From Nitrolancea sp040255925 (GTDB lineage Bacteria > Chloroflexota > Chloroflexia > Thermomicrobiales > Thermomicrobiaceae): 64,000 nt of DNA. Both the position numbers and the translations under genes were made by a program. The DNA lies in assembly GCA_040255925.1 (NCBI GenBank), contig JBDZVX010000002.1, positions 19,709-83,708 of the forward strand. Direction: 5' to 3'. Shown piece after piece: positions 18,944 through 27,739 of the stretch (position 1 is the stretch's first letter; each line of letters begins with the position of its first letter). The notes beneath the pieces are model-generated. The model did no database searches. It worked only from the letters and a program-made list of their open reading frames with translations, and was not told the origin of the DNA.

Positions 18944-20374
18944 ATGACGGGGACGCCGGGCGGAGATTGGCTCCGTGGGAAGCGGGCGCTCGTAATGGGC
19001 CTCGGGACACGCCAGGGGGGCCTGGGCGTAACGCGCTATCTCGCGGAACAGGGCGCCGACGTCACCGTTACCGACCTCCGACCGGCGGCCGATCTTGATC
19101 CGATTATCGGCGAATTGTCCGGTCTCCCGATCCGCTTTGTCCTCGGTGAACACCGCCGGGAGGATTTCGAGACAGCCGAGATCATCGTCCGAAACCCGGC
19201 GGTCCCGGTTCGTTCACCCTGGCTCGCGATCGCACGAGCGGCCGGAGCCCGGATCGAAATGGAAATGTCCCTCTTCTTCCGGGCGTGTCCGGCACCGGTT
19301 ATCGGCATCACCGGCACCAAGGGGAAGACGACCACCGCGACGTTCTGCGCCAACATTCTGCGTCTGGCCTACCCAGATACGGTCCTGGCCGGGAACATGG
19401 GCGCATCGGCACTCATGGCGCTCCCCCGGATCACACCGGAAACGCCGGTCGTCATCGAGCTCTCAAGCTGGCAGCTCGAAGGACTCGCCGAACACGGCAT
19501 GAGCCCGCACATCGCGGTCCTGACCAATATCTCCGAAGATCACCTGAACGCCTACCCCTCGATGGCGGAATATATCGAGGCGAAGCGCCACATCGCCCGT
19601 TTTCAAGCACCCGGCGATTGGTTCATCGTCAACCGAGACGATCCGCCAGCCTGGGAGAGCCGCCACACTGGCGCCGGACGAATCATCCAGTTTGGATTTG
19701 AACGTGACGCGGGCGCGGAACGGGGCGCCTGGCTCGACGGCGACCGGCTTATCTGGCATTGGGCGGGCACGGACCGGGAGATCTGCCGGCTGCGAGATCT
19801 CCCCTTCCCGGGACCGGCCACAGCTATGAACGCCCTCGCCGCCAGTGCCGCCGCGCTCTTGATGGGGGCCACTGAAGCTCAAGCCCGCGCAGCGCTCGCC
19901 ACCCAGCAACCGATCCCCTATCGGCAGGAGCCGGTGGCAACCATCGACGGTGTTCTTTATGTCAATGACACGGCGGCGACCGCGCCGGCGGCCGCGATCG
20001 CGGCGCTCGATGCCTACCGGGAAAGACCGGTAGTACTGATCGCGGGGGGAGCCAGCAAGCGGAGCGATTTAGCCGCGCTGGCGAATCGAGCGGCCAGCCA
20101 AGCCGTAGCGGTGGTCCTGCTCGATGGCAGCGCCACGCCCGAATTCCGGCAGCTGTTGCTCGAAGCCGGTGTCCGGAACCTCTCCGGCCCACATGGCGCT
20201 ATGGAGCCGGCCATCAGAGCGGCCGCGACCTTCGCCAAGCCGGGGTCGGTGGTCCTGCTGGCACCCGGTTGCGCCAGCTTCGGAATCTTCCGCGACGAGT
20301 TCCACCGTGGGGATGACTTTCGTTCCGCGGTTGACCGGCTGGCGATGGCGGCATCGGCGGAGAAGCGGCCATGA
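18944..20374 (+). CDS. murD: UDP-MurNAc-L-alanine–D-glutamate ligase
   Basis: 476 residues from the ATG at 18944, six bases after GGAG; the longer frame overlaps mraY. It has an N-terminal Rossmann-type UDP domain (LVMGLGTRQGGLGVTRYLA), the ATP loop GITGTKGKTTTAT, LSSWQLEGL, LTNISEDHLNAYPSM and the C-terminal APGCASFGIFRDEFHRG. Adds D-Glu to UDP-MurNAc-L-Ala. Overlaps ftsW by four bases (ATGA). Confidence 0.94.
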   Translation: MTGTPGGDWLRGKRALVMGLGTRQGGLGVTRYLAEQGADVTVTDLRPAADLDPIIGELSGLPIRFVLGEHRREDFETAEIIVRNPAVPVRSPWLAIARAAGARIEMEMSLFFRACPAPVIGITGTKGKTTTATFCANILRLAYPDTVLAGNMGASALMALPRITPETPVVIELSSWQLEGLAEHGMSPHIAVLTNISEDHLNAYPSMAEYIEAKRHIARFQAPGDWFIVNRDDPPAWESRHTGAGRIIQFGFERDAGAERGAWLDGDRLIWHWAGTDREICRLRDLPFPGPATAMNALAASAAALLMGATEAQARAALATQQPIPYRQEPVATIDGVLYVNDTAATAPAAAIAALDAYRERPVVLIAGGASKRSDLAALANRAASQAVAVVLLDGSATPEFRQLLLEAGVRNLSGPHGAMEPAIRAAATFAKPGSVVLLAPGCASFGIFRDEFHRGDDFRSAVDRLAMAASAEKRP

Positions 20375-21804
20375 ACACGATGGCGCAAGGATTCCTCCGG
20401 CTCGCCACGCGTGTGCTGCCTGGGTCACGAACCGGTCACGCGCCCGATTACTGGCTCCTGACGACGGTGCTGATGCTGGTGATGTTCGGCACCGTGATGG
20501 TATTCAGCGCCAGCTTCGCCATCGGCATCGAGACTGAAGGCGGCAACAGCTACTATTACCTCACCCGGCAACTAATCTGGGTGACCGTTGGGCTGACCGC
20601 GCTGCTGGTCGCCATGAACATCGACTACCATGTGTGGCGTCGTCTCGCCCTGCCCGGCATGGTCCTGGTACTCATCCTCCTGGCGGTCGTCGTCCTGATC
20701 CCCGCGGCCGGTGTGGAGGCATGGGGCGCCACCCGCTGGATCCCACTCGGCCCATTGTCGTTTCAACCGAGTGAGATTGCCAAACCGGTCCTGGTCATCT
20801 ACCTGGCCGAGTGGCTGAGCCAGAAGGGGGCCAAGGTCCGGCATTTCAGCTACGGCCTGGTGCCCTTCGCGATCTTCCTTGGGCTGCTGATCGGCCTGGT
20901 GATGCTCCAGCCGGATCTGGGCACCTCAGCAGTCCTCGCCTCAATCGGTATTGGTATGTTCCTGGTGGCCGGGGCCGACCTGGTGCAGTTCAGCGGGTTG
21001 ATCGCCACCGGCGGCGTGGCGTTTCTGGTCATGGCGTTGGGCGCGTCCTACCGCCGGGCGCGCATCCTGATTTTCCTGAATCCAGACGCCGACCCACTGA
21101 ATCTTGGCTGGCAACTCACGCAGGCCCGGCTCGCGTTAGCCAGCGGAGGGATCTTCGGCCTCGGTCTAGGAGCCAGCCGCCAAAAGTTCGCCTGGCTTCC
21201 AGCCGCGCAGAACGATGCGATCTTCGCGGTCATCGGGGAAGAACTGGGGCTTATCGGCTGCTCGTTCGTGCTCCTGCTCTTTCTGGTGCTGGCCTGGCGG
21301 GGCTATCGCGTCGCGACGAAAGCGCCAGATGCCTTCGGGAGCCTCGTCGCCGTCGGCATCGTCACCTGGCTGATCTTTCAAGCAGCGATCAATATCGGCG
21401 GCATCACACTGACCATCCCCTTCACCGGGGTTCCTCTGCCGTTCATCAGCTACGGAGGAACGTCTCTCGCCGTCTCGCTCGCCTCGATCGGGCTCCTGCT
21501 CAATGTGTCGCGCCAGACGCTCAATAAACCGGTGTTCGCGGTCGAGGCGAGTCCGGCCGCCCCCCAGCGGCCGGGATCAATCATGCGGCGATTTTCACGA
21601 GGCCGGCGTGCCCCATCGCGTGCGCCATTGCACGCGGAGCCGGCTCCTCGCCCGTCACGCCGTGCCGCCGGACGCCGGGAACGGAGGGAAGACCGGGCAC
21701 CGGTATCCTCCCCAATCGGTAGGGGATCGACTTCGCGTCAAGTCGGCTCATTCGGGCGTGCGCAGAACCGGAGACCGACCCGTTCGACGCGTCACTGGAA
21801 GTAG
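20371..21804 (+). CDS. ftsW: Septal peptidoglycan glycosyltransferase FtsW
   Basis: 477 residues of the SEDS family, about ten membrane helices. Family segments include WIPLGPLSFQPSEIAKP, MLQPDLGTSAV, FAVIGEELGLIG, and FTGVPLPFISYGGTSL. After the last helix there is an unusually long cytoplasmic tail of about 90 residues (from ~385) that is very rich in Arg, Pro and Ser. The start overlaps murD. murC follows after seven bases, so the position normally held by murG is empty. Confidence 0.94.
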   Translation: MNTMAQGFLRLATRVLPGSRTGHAPDYWLLTTVLMLVMFGTVMVFSASFAIGIETEGGNSYYYLTRQLIWVTVGLTALLVAMNIDYHVWRRLALPGMVLVLILLAVVVLIPAAGVEAWGATRWIPLGPLSFQPSEIAKPVLVIYLAEWLSQKGAKVRHFSYGLVPFAIFLGLLIGLVMLQPDLGTSAVLASIGIGMFLVAGADLVQFSGLIATGGVAFLVMALGASYRRARILIFLNPDADPLNLGWQLTQARLALASGGIFGLGLGASRQKFAWLPAAQNDAIFAVIGEELGLIGCSFVLLLFLVLAWRGYRVATKAPDAFGSLVAVGIVTWLIFQAAINIGGITLTIPFTGVPLPFISYGGTSLAVSLASIGLLLNVSRQTLNKPVFAVEASPAAPQRPGSIMRRFSRGRRAPSRAPLHAEPAPRPSRRAAGRRERREDRAPVSSPIGRGSTSRQVGSFGRAQNRRPTRSTRHWK

Positions 21805-21810
21805 GACATC

Positions 21811-23211
21811 ATGGAACAAGATTATCTTCTTAGCCGGATTCACCTTCCGCCGCTGCCAGCAACCATCCACTTCGTGGGGATCGGCGGTATCGGCATGAGC
21901 GGCCTCGCGCGGATCGTGGCCGCGCGAGGCTACCAGGTGACCGGCTCGGATGCCAGCGACTCGCCATCGCTCGCCGCCCTCCGCGACGATGGGTTCGCGG
22001 TGATCATTGGCCACAGCGCCGCCGGACTCGGTGATCCCGCGCTGGTCGTGACCACCGCCGCCGCACCGGAGACCAACCCGGAACTTGCCACGGCACGGGA
22101 GCGCGCGATCCCGATCGTGAAACGCGCCACGTTGCTCGGACTCCTCTGCAACGACCAGGTCTGCGTCGCCGTTGCCGGCACGCACGGGAAATCGACAACC
22201 AGCGGGATGTTCGCCTTTGCGCTCGACCAGGCCGGAATCAACCCTTCATTTGCAGTAGGTGCCCGGGTTAATCAGCTCGGGGCAAATGCCGGCGCCGGAC
22301 GGAGCGAGGTATTTGTTGCCGAGGCGGATGAATACGACTACAGCTTCCTCTGGCTCCGCCCGGCTGTCGGGATCATCACCAACATTGAGTTCGATCATCC
22401 CGACATCTTCACTTCGCTCAGCGCGGTTGAAGATGCCTTCTTGCAGTTCGCGGAACGGATTCGTACCGGGGGAACACTGGTGGTTTCCGCCGATGATCCC
22501 GGCTGCCGCCGGCTGATCGCGCGCCTTCAGTCACCGATCATCAAGACCACGTTCGGCATTCACCCGGACGCGGACTGGCGGATCGTAGAATCGGACGGCG
22601 GCTTCGGGATCCGCACGCCCGGCGGCCCGGTCATCCCGCTCCACCTCCAGGTTCCGGGCCGGCACAACCTGCTCAACGCAGCGGCGGCGATTGCGGCCGG
22701 CGCGGCACTCGGGATCTCGCCGCCACAACTGCGGCCGGGGCTTGAAGCCTTTACCGGCGTCGGCCGGCGCTTCGACGTGCGTGGAGAAGTCAACGGCGTG
22801 ACCATCATTGATGACTACGCCCATCATCCGACAGAGATCCGGTCAACGATCGCGGCCGCGCGAGAACGCTATCCCGGAGCGCGGCTCTGGGCGCTCTTCC
22901 AGCCGCATACCTATAGCCGGACCAAACGGCTTCTCGACGACTTCGCCGCCGCGCTGGGCGGTGCCGACCGCGTGGTCCTCACGACGATTTATCCGGCTCG
23001 TGAGATCGACGATCTCGGCATCTCATCTTCGGACATCGCCAGCCGGATTACCGGCGTACCGGTCGAGATCGTGGACGGACTCGAGCCGGCGGCCCGCTTC
23101 GTCAGCGCGACCGCGTCGGCAGGCGACGTGGTGCTCGTGCTCGGCGCCGGGGATATCTGGAAGGTCAGTGAAGCGATGCTCGCGCCACGGGGGCAAGAAG
23201 AGGACGCATGA
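21811..23211 (+). CDS. murC: UDP-MurNAc–L-alanine ligase
   Basis: 466 residues. Opens with the Rossmann motif HFVGIGGIGMSGLARI, then GTHGKSTTSGM (ATP loop), FVAEADEYDYSFL, NIEFDHPDIF, and IDDYAHHPTEIRSTI. Catalyses the first amino-acid addition to UDP-MurNAc. murB overlaps the stop as ATGA. Confidence 0.96.
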   Translation: MEQDYLLSRIHLPPLPATIHFVGIGGIGMSGLARIVAARGYQVTGSDASDSPSLAALRDDGFAVIIGHSAAGLGDPALVVTTAAAPETNPELATARERAIPIVKRATLLGLLCNDQVCVAVAGTHGKSTTSGMFAFALDQAGINPSFAVGARVNQLGANAGAGRSEVFVAEADEYDYSFLWLRPAVGIITNIEFDHPDIFTSLSAVEDAFLQFAERIRTGGTLVVSADDPGCRRLIARLQSPIIKTTFGIHPDADWRIVESDGGFGIRTPGGPVIPLHLQVPGRHNLLNAAAAIAAGAALGISPPQLRPGLEAFTGVGRRFDVRGEVNGVTIIDDYAHHPTEIRSTIAAARERYPGARLWALFQPHTYSRTKRLLDDFAAALGGADRVVLTTIYPAREIDDLGISSSDIASRITGVPVEIVDGLEPAARFVSATASAGDVVLVLGAGDIWKVSEAMLAPRGQEEDA

Positions 23212-24146
23212 CCGACCGGCTGACGCTGACGACAGGCGATGACAGCATTACGATCCGGCGCGACCAGCCGATGTCACGCTACACCACGTTTCGCATCGGT
23301 GGCCCCGCCGATTTCCTCGTCACGGCGGTGAACGCTGAACAAGTGCAGGCCGCGAACGAGTGGGCCGCGCGGGCAGGGGTACCGGTCACCGCCATTGGCG
23401 GCGGGAGTAACCTGCTGGTCGGAGACGGTGGCATCCGCGGCCTCGTCCTGCTTGTCCGCGCCTCGGCCAAGACGATTGAGGAGACCAGCCTGGTCGAAGA
23501 TCTGGGTGATCAGATCCGCGTTCGGGTTCCGGCGCAGATGCACATCTCTCGGCTCGGTCATCGCGCGGCGCGGAGCGGCTGGGCCGGCCTGGAATGGGCG
23601 GCTGGCCTGCCGGGAATGCTCGGCGGCGCGGTGGTCAATAACGCCGGAGCCCACGGGTCCGAGATCACCGATCACCTCGAATCGATCGAGGTGCTCACCG
23701 GAGACGGGCGGATCGAAACGTGGACGCGAGACCGGCTCTCCCCGCGTTACCGGCACACGATCCTGAAGGCCGCGCCACGTCCCCGGCGCTGGATCGTTCT
23801 TCAAGCGACATTTGTATTGCCGCGCGGAGACGCGGACGAACTAACCGCGAGAGCCGATGAGTACGCTAGATGGCGGCGGAGCGCGCAGCCGACCGGCGCG
23901 TGTGCCGGCTCGGTCTTCACGAATCCGGAAGGGACCTATGCCGGGCTGCTGATCGATCAGGCCGGGCTTAAAGGCCGGCAGGTTGGTGGCGTAAGTGTCT
24001 CCGAGCTGCATGGAAACTTCCTGGTCAATACCGGTGGAGGTACCGCATCGGACGTACGGGCACTCATCGCGGTGATTCAGGAAACCGTGCATCACCAAAC
24101 CGGCATCCAACTCGTGCCGGAGATCGAGCAGGTAGGGGAGCAATAA
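23208..24146 (+). CDS. murB: UDP-N-acetylenolpyruvoylglucosamine reductase
   Basis: 312 residues. FAD-binding motifs [29 protein letters not shown] and [21 protein letters not shown], followed by [14 protein letters not shown], which carries the catalytic Ser, and a C-terminal LVPEIEQVG with the usual Glu. Reduces UDP-GlcNAc-enolpyruvate to UDP-MurNAc with NADPH. Ends one base before the GTG of ddl. Confidence 0.95.
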   Translation: MTDRLTLTTGDDSITIRRDQPMSRYTTFRIGGPADFLVTAVNAEQVQAANEWAARAGVPVTAIGGGSNLLVGDGGIRGLVLLVRASAKTIEETSLVEDLGDQIRVRVPAQMHISRLGHRAARSGWAGLEWAAGLPGMLGGAVVNNAGAHGSEITDHLESIEVLTGDGRIETWTRDRLSPRYRHTILKAAPRPRRWIVLQATFVLPRGDADELTARADEYARWRRSAQPTGACAGSVFTNPEGTYAGLLIDQAGLKGRQVGGVSVSELHGNFLVNTGGGTASDVRALIAVIQETVHHQTGIQLVPEIEQVGEQ

Positions 24147-24147
24147 C

Positions 24148-25239
24148 GTGCCAGGACGGTTGAAAGTCGGCGTCATCTTCGGTGGACGGTCAGGCGAGCA
24201 TGATGTCTCTCTGCGCTCGGCCCAGGCGGTCATACAAGCAATGGACACCACACGCTTCGAGGTCGTTCCGATCGGCATCACCCGTGAGGGCTGCTGGCTC
24301 ACCGGTGGAGATCCCCTCCGGCACCTTGCGAGGACCTCCCGGCTGGCATTGACCGGCGGGCAGAACGCCGGGGATTCCACGGCTCGAGAGTCCGATGAGC
24401 CCAGCGGAGGTAGCCTCGATATCGTCGGCACTGGCTGGGCACGGGGTATCGACGTCCTTTTTCCGTTGGTACACGGCCCGATGGGTGAGGATGGGACGAT
24501 TCAAGGGCTGCTCGAACTCGCCCAGATCCCCTATGTTGGCGCGGGTGTTCTCGGTTCGGCGGTCGCGATGGATAAGGCTGTCTCCAAGTGCTTGTTCGAG
24601 CAGGCGGGGCTGCCGGTCGCGCCCTGGTTCAGCTTGGTGCGGCAGGAATGGCGGAGCGACGCGGCGACGATCAGGGACCGCGTTCAGAACGAACTTGGCT
24701 ACCCCTGCTTTACCAAACCGGCGAACCTCGGATCAAGCGTTGGGATCAGCAAGGTGTATCACGCCGGCGAGCTCGATGCGTGTATCGAGGAGGCGTTTCA
24801 GTATGATCGGAAAGTGGTCATTGAACGCGGCATCGATGCGCGGGAGCTGGAAGTCGGCGTGCTCGGCAACGACGAGCCACGGGCATCGGTGGTCGGTGAG
24901 ATCATCCCCTGCCATGAGTTCTATGACTATGAGGCCAAATACGTCGATGATCGGTCCCAGCTCGTCATTCCGGCCGAGATTGAGCCGGAAACGGCCGCTA
25001 TCGCGCGATCGCTCGCCACGGACGCGTTCCGGGTGACCGATGGAGCCGGCATGGCGCGGGTCGATTTCTTCCTTGAGCGACCGACCGGCCGGTTATATCT
25101 CAACGAACTGAACACGATTCCAGGGTTCACCAGGTCAAGCATGTACCCAAGACTCTGGGAAGCGAGTGGCATTCCCCTCACCCAACTCATCAGCCGTCTG
25201 ATTGATCTGGCGCTCGAACGCCATGCCGGAATGCGATGA
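24148..25239 (+). CDS. ddl: D-alanine–D-alanine ligase
   Basis: 363 residues with a GTG start one base after the murB stop. ATP-grasp motifs: [49 protein letters not shown], and [17 protein letters not shown]. Tyr is kept in the DYEAKY omega-loop segment, where D-Ala-D-lactate ligases have Phe, so this is predicted to make D-Ala-D-Ala. It overlaps ftsQ by four bases. Confidence 0.96.
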   Translation: MPGRLKVGVIFGGRSGEHDVSLRSAQAVIQAMDTTRFEVVPIGITREGCWLTGGDPLRHLARTSRLALTGGQNAGDSTARESDEPSGGSLDIVGTGWARGIDVLFPLVHGPMGEDGTIQGLLELAQIPYVGAGVLGSAVAMDKAVSKCLFEQAGLPVAPWFSLVRQEWRSDAATIRDRVQNELGYPCFTKPANLGSSVGISKVYHAGELDACIEEAFQYDRKVVIERGIDARELEVGVLGNDEPRASVVGEIIPCHEFYDYEAKYVDDRSQLVIPAEIEPETAAIARSLATDAFRVTDGAGMARVDFFLERPTGRLYLNELNTIPGFTRSSMYPRLWEASGIPLTQLISRLIDLALERHAGMR

Positions 25240-26003
25240 TCGCGCGCTTCCGGAGATCCAAGGGCCGCAGGAGAGAGGATCAGCCCCAAAAGAAGCCGCG
25301 CCGCGATTCCCGGCTGGGCGGATTCCTCCGGCGGATTATCGCCAGCGGCCGGCTACCGGCATTCCTGCTCAGCGTCGGACTCGCGGTTATCGTGTTCGGG
25401 TTCCTCTTCTCTCAGGATTTCGTGGTCCGGACGATCATCGTTCAGGGGAACACCCTGGCTCTCGCCGACAGCATCGTGACGACGAGTGGTGCTCTGGACC
25501 AGCAGATCTTCCGCATTGACACCCAGGTGGTCGCGAGGCGGATCGCGGCGCTGCCGGCAGTCGCGTCGGTCGAGGTCTCGGCCGAACTCCCGGACCGTCT
25601 GATCATCCGAGTGCACGAGCGGGCGCCAGTGATCATCTGGCAGTCCGGCGAGCAGGCCATGCTCGTCGACCAGCACGGATGGGTGTTGGCGAAAGCCGGC
25701 GATCAGACACTGCCCAGGGTGCTTCAAACTGAGGGGGACTCCCTGGTGGTGGGGAGCCGGATCGAGCCGGAGATGATCCAGGCCGTGCTGGCGGTGAACC
25801 AGCGCCTGGGTCCCCAACTCATGACACTGGAGTACGATCACACCACTGGGATCACCGCCCACTTTTCCGACGGGCACATCGTCATGTTGGGCACCCCCGA
25901 CCAGACGCCGGTGAAGCTCAATGTCCTGGACGCGGCCATGGCGATCCAGGACCAGTGGCACCGGCTCGATCTACGCGAGCCGGACCGGCCAGCCTACAGA
26001 TGA
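25236..26003 (+). CDS. ftsQ: Cell division protein FtsQ/DivIB
   Basis: 255 residues: a basic cytoplasmic N-terminus, a membrane helix at about 46–64 (LPAFLLSVGLAVIVFGFLF), and a POTRA domain (VVRTIIVQGNTLALADSIV, VASVEVSAELPDRLIIRVHERAP) followed by the FtsQ beta domain. It bridges early and late divisome parts. It is the last gene of the tightly overlapping run; the next dcw gene, ftsA, is 2.3 kb away. Confidence 0.9.
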   Translation: MIARFRRSKGRRREDQPQKKPRRDSRLGGFLRRIIASGRLPAFLLSVGLAVIVFGFLFSQDFVVRTIIVQGNTLALADSIVTTSGALDQQIFRIDTQVVARRIAALPAVASVEVSAELPDRLIIRVHERAPVIIWQSGEQAMLVDQHGWVLAKAGDQTLPRVLQTEGDSLVVGSRIEPEMIQAVLAVNQRLGPQLMTLEYDHTTGITAHFSDGHIVMLGTPDQTPVKLNVLDAAMAIQDQWHRLDLREPDRPAYR

Positions 26004-26062
26004 TGACCGGGGAACGCCAACCCGGCATATCGCGACCCTACCGCTAACCGCTTTACTCTCGA

Positions 26063-26108
26063 CTACTAATAGTAGGCTACTAATCTGTAATGGCACGCTT
26101 AATGCCAT
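26063..26108 (+). promoter_or_regulatory. Paired palindromes upstream of the first peptide gene
   Basis: CTACTAATAGTAG (26063–26075) is a perfect 13-base palindrome, and ATGGCA (26090–26095) / TGCCAT (26103–26108) forms a second inverted repeat. Between them lies ACTAATCTGT-ATG, which recurs upstream of the second peptide gene (about 26609–26621). Candidate operator or start region; no clear -35 box. Confidence 0.3.
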
Positions 26109-26198
26109 GACATAACATCACGGGGCCAGCTTAAGGCGAATGGCGTTGGGTGCCCCAGGTTTCATACACGCCCGAGAACACGGGAAGGAGCTTCCGTC

Positions 26199-26450
26199 AT
26201 GACTGATGCTGAACTACAGGCCGAGCAACTGACGGTTTTGCCACAACGGTTGGAGACCATCCACTTCAGAGGGGGTGGTGTGTCTCAGCGTTCCTTCATC
26301 GACCAGTCGAACTTCAATAACCAGATCGGTGGTGATTGTTTCCGCGCCAGCTGCGATCAGGTGAGCGTCCAGTCGAACTCTGCTTCCGTCCACCAGAGCG
26401 TGTCCCAAGGATTTCGCTTCCACGGCTTCCATGGGCATCATGGTTGGTAA
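26199..26450 (+). CDS. Small leader-type peptide 1 (Gln/Asn-rich, Phe/His/Gly tail)
   Basis: 83 residues; the ATG follows GGGAAGGAG by eight bases. No family recognised. Residues 5–20 (ELQAEQLTVLPQRLET) form the leader-like part shared with the genes at 26732 and 27480. A triple Gly follows at 25–27. Residues 28–70 are rich in Gln, Asn and Ser, with a Cys pair at 47 and 52 and N60-x-A62-xxx-Q66, which matches half of the curlin repeat consensus. The tail after Q70 is RFHGFHGHHGW-like. No signal peptide or membrane helix. It could be a ribosomally made peptide precursor or a fibre-forming surface protein. It is not a typical dcw gene, and no modifying enzyme is adjacent. Confidence 0.75.
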   Translation: MTDAELQAEQLTVLPQRLETIHFRGGGVSQRSFIDQSNFNNQIGGDCFRASCDQVSVQSNSASVHQSVSQGFRFHGFHGHHGW

Positions 26451-26483
26451 TGCGTAAGTTCACCGCAAGATAGCCGGTCCCGG

Positions 26484-26511
26484 GTACCCGCTCGGAAGAC
26501 CGAGCGGGTAC
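26484..26511 (+). terminator. GC-rich hairpin after peptide gene 1
   Basis: GTACCCGCTCGG–AAGA–CCGAGCGGGTAC: a perfect 12-bp stem with a four-base loop, 33 bp after the stop. It has no T-run, so it may terminate transcription or only stabilise the 3' end. Related stems follow the other two peptide genes. Confidence 0.6.
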
Positions 26512-26731
26512 TGTAGGCCCCCAACCACGCTGGCGCAAGGCATGGGGCAGGCCCGACAATCATCGTGTGTCGTTATCTGGTAGCTATACCCGAGCCACTG
26601 GTTCCCCACTAATCTGTCATGCTGAGCTTCCATAAAATTCAGGAAGTCGTAGGACTTGGTTAGTAGGGTAACAGCATGGGTAGCCTGGGGTTCTGATGAT
26701 ACCGAAGAGAACATGGGAAGGAGTCATCGTC

Positions 26732-26977
26732 ATGACTGATACCGAACTGCAGGCCGAGCAACTCGTCGTGCTGCCACAACGACTGGAGACCATCCACTTC
26801 AGAGGAGGTGGTGTCTCCCAGCGTTCCTTCATCGACCAAGACAACTTCAACCAACAGTTCGGTGGCCGTTGCTTCGGGTCAAGCTGCGACCAATTCAACG
26901 CGCAGTCGAACTGGGCTAATGTCGACCAGGACGTGGATCAGCGCTTCTTCCGCGGATGGGGCGGCTGGGGCTGGTAA
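26732..26977 (+). CDS. Small leader-type peptide 2 (Gln/Asn-rich, Trp/Gly tail)
   Basis: 81 residues from the ATG at 26732, behind GGGAAGGAG; an upstream in-frame ATG at 26696 lacks a ribosome site. It aligns without gaps to peptide 1 for residues 1–70; residues 1–36 differ at only two positions. Cys47, Cys52 and N60-x-A62-xxx-Q66 are kept, while other residues between 37 and 70 have changed. The tail differs sharply: FFRGWGGWGW instead of the His/Phe tail. Conserved N-terminus with a diverging C-terminus is the pattern of precursor-peptide families. About 85 bp of upstream sequence is also similar to that before peptide 3, so the whole unit was duplicated. Confidence 0.75.
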   Translation: MTDTELQAEQLVVLPQRLETIHFRGGGVSQRSFIDQDNFNQQFGGRCFGSSCDQFNAQSNWANVDQDVDQRFFRGWGGWGW

Positions 26978-27011
26978 TACCTACGCCCACGATACGAGAC
27001 CCGGCACCCAC

Positions 27012-27039
27012 ACACCCGCTCGGATTTCCGGGCGGGTGT
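27012..27039 (+). terminator. GC-rich hairpin after peptide gene 2
   Basis: A 12-bp stem (one T·G wobble) with loop ATTT. The inner 26 bases are identical to the hairpin at 35938–35963 behind the CAP-domain gene. The bases before it (CACGATACGAGACCCGGCAC) are also found after peptide gene 3. Confidence 0.6.
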
Positions 27040-27479
27040 CGCGCATTTGTCAGCCTACGGCAGATATCGGAAACCAGATTGGACGATCCGATCGCCGGGA
27101 TCAACCCCCACGAAATCCACGGCCGGATTGATGAATCCGGGGGCTGCCAGTGGCTGATCAAGGTCAGCTGGGCGGGTTCGCAGCAGGTTCCTCAAACGGC
27201 TGAAAAAGGTGGTCAAGTCGTCATCGATCCGAACTCTTGTCCGTACGGGTTGACGTCCCGTCACGACCAGGAGACCCCGATTTTCCGCGATGCTCGGGCG
27301 AAAACACTTCGGCGCAATTCTGCTTCGCGCGTAACTAGGAGTTCGCTGTATGCTAACTTGCAAGGCCGAACCCCACCGGAATTCAGGAAGCCGTAAGGTG
27401 GACTCAGTAAGGTAGCCGTGTGGGTGATCCGGGGGCTCAGGATGCGAAAGCACGTAAACAGTAGGAAGGAGATCGGTCC
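27040..27479. other. Intergenic region between peptide genes 2 and 3
   Basis: 440 bp with no convincing gene. Open frames exist on both strands but lack ribosome sites and recognisable content. The last ~100 bp (from about 27378, AATTCAGGAAG) resembles the sequence before peptide gene 2 (from about 26636), and probably carries the shared promoter or leader. Confidence 0.5.
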
Positions 27480-27704
27480 ATGACTACTGCTGAACTGACC
27501 AAAACTGAGCTGACGGATACGGAATTGGCAAATACTGAACTGCAAGCGGAAGAACTCACCGTGCTACCGGATCGACTGGAGACGACCGGCTGCTGGGACG
27601 GCTGCTGGGGCGGCTGGGGCTGGCGCGGCGGCTGGGGCGGCTGGGACGGCTGGCACGGCGGCTGGGACGGCTGGCACGGCGGCTGGGGCGGCTGGGGCTG
27701 GTAA
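27480..27704 (+). CDS. Small leader-type peptide 3 (Trp/Gly repeat protein)
   Basis: 74 residues; ATG after GTAGGAAGGAG. The N-terminus contains four tandem pentapeptides of the form (T/A)ELxx (residues 4–23) leading into ELQAEELTVLPDRLET (20–35), the segment shared with peptides 1 and 2. The Gln/Asn middle region of the others is missing. Residues 37–74 are 12 Trp and 18 Gly out of 38, with Cys38 and Cys42 and a WDGWHGG heptad repeated from residue 55. The DNA of this part is built on GGC-TGG repeats. No signal peptide is visible. No function known to me; ideas include a modified peptide precursor, a membrane-active peptide, or a surface-adhesive protein. Confidence 0.75.
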   Translation: MTTAELTKTELTDTELANTELQAEELTVLPDRLETTGCWDGCWGGWGWRGGWGGWDGWHGGWDGWHGGWGGWGW

Positions 27705-27739
27705 AAACCACGCTCACGATACGAGACCCGGCACCCATG

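Noticed and set aside
26956..27396. Open frame spanning the end of peptide gene 2 and the following gap, and an opposing frame at 27055–27453
   Set aside because: No ribosome site, no recognisable domain, and the first overlaps a better-supported gene in another frame.
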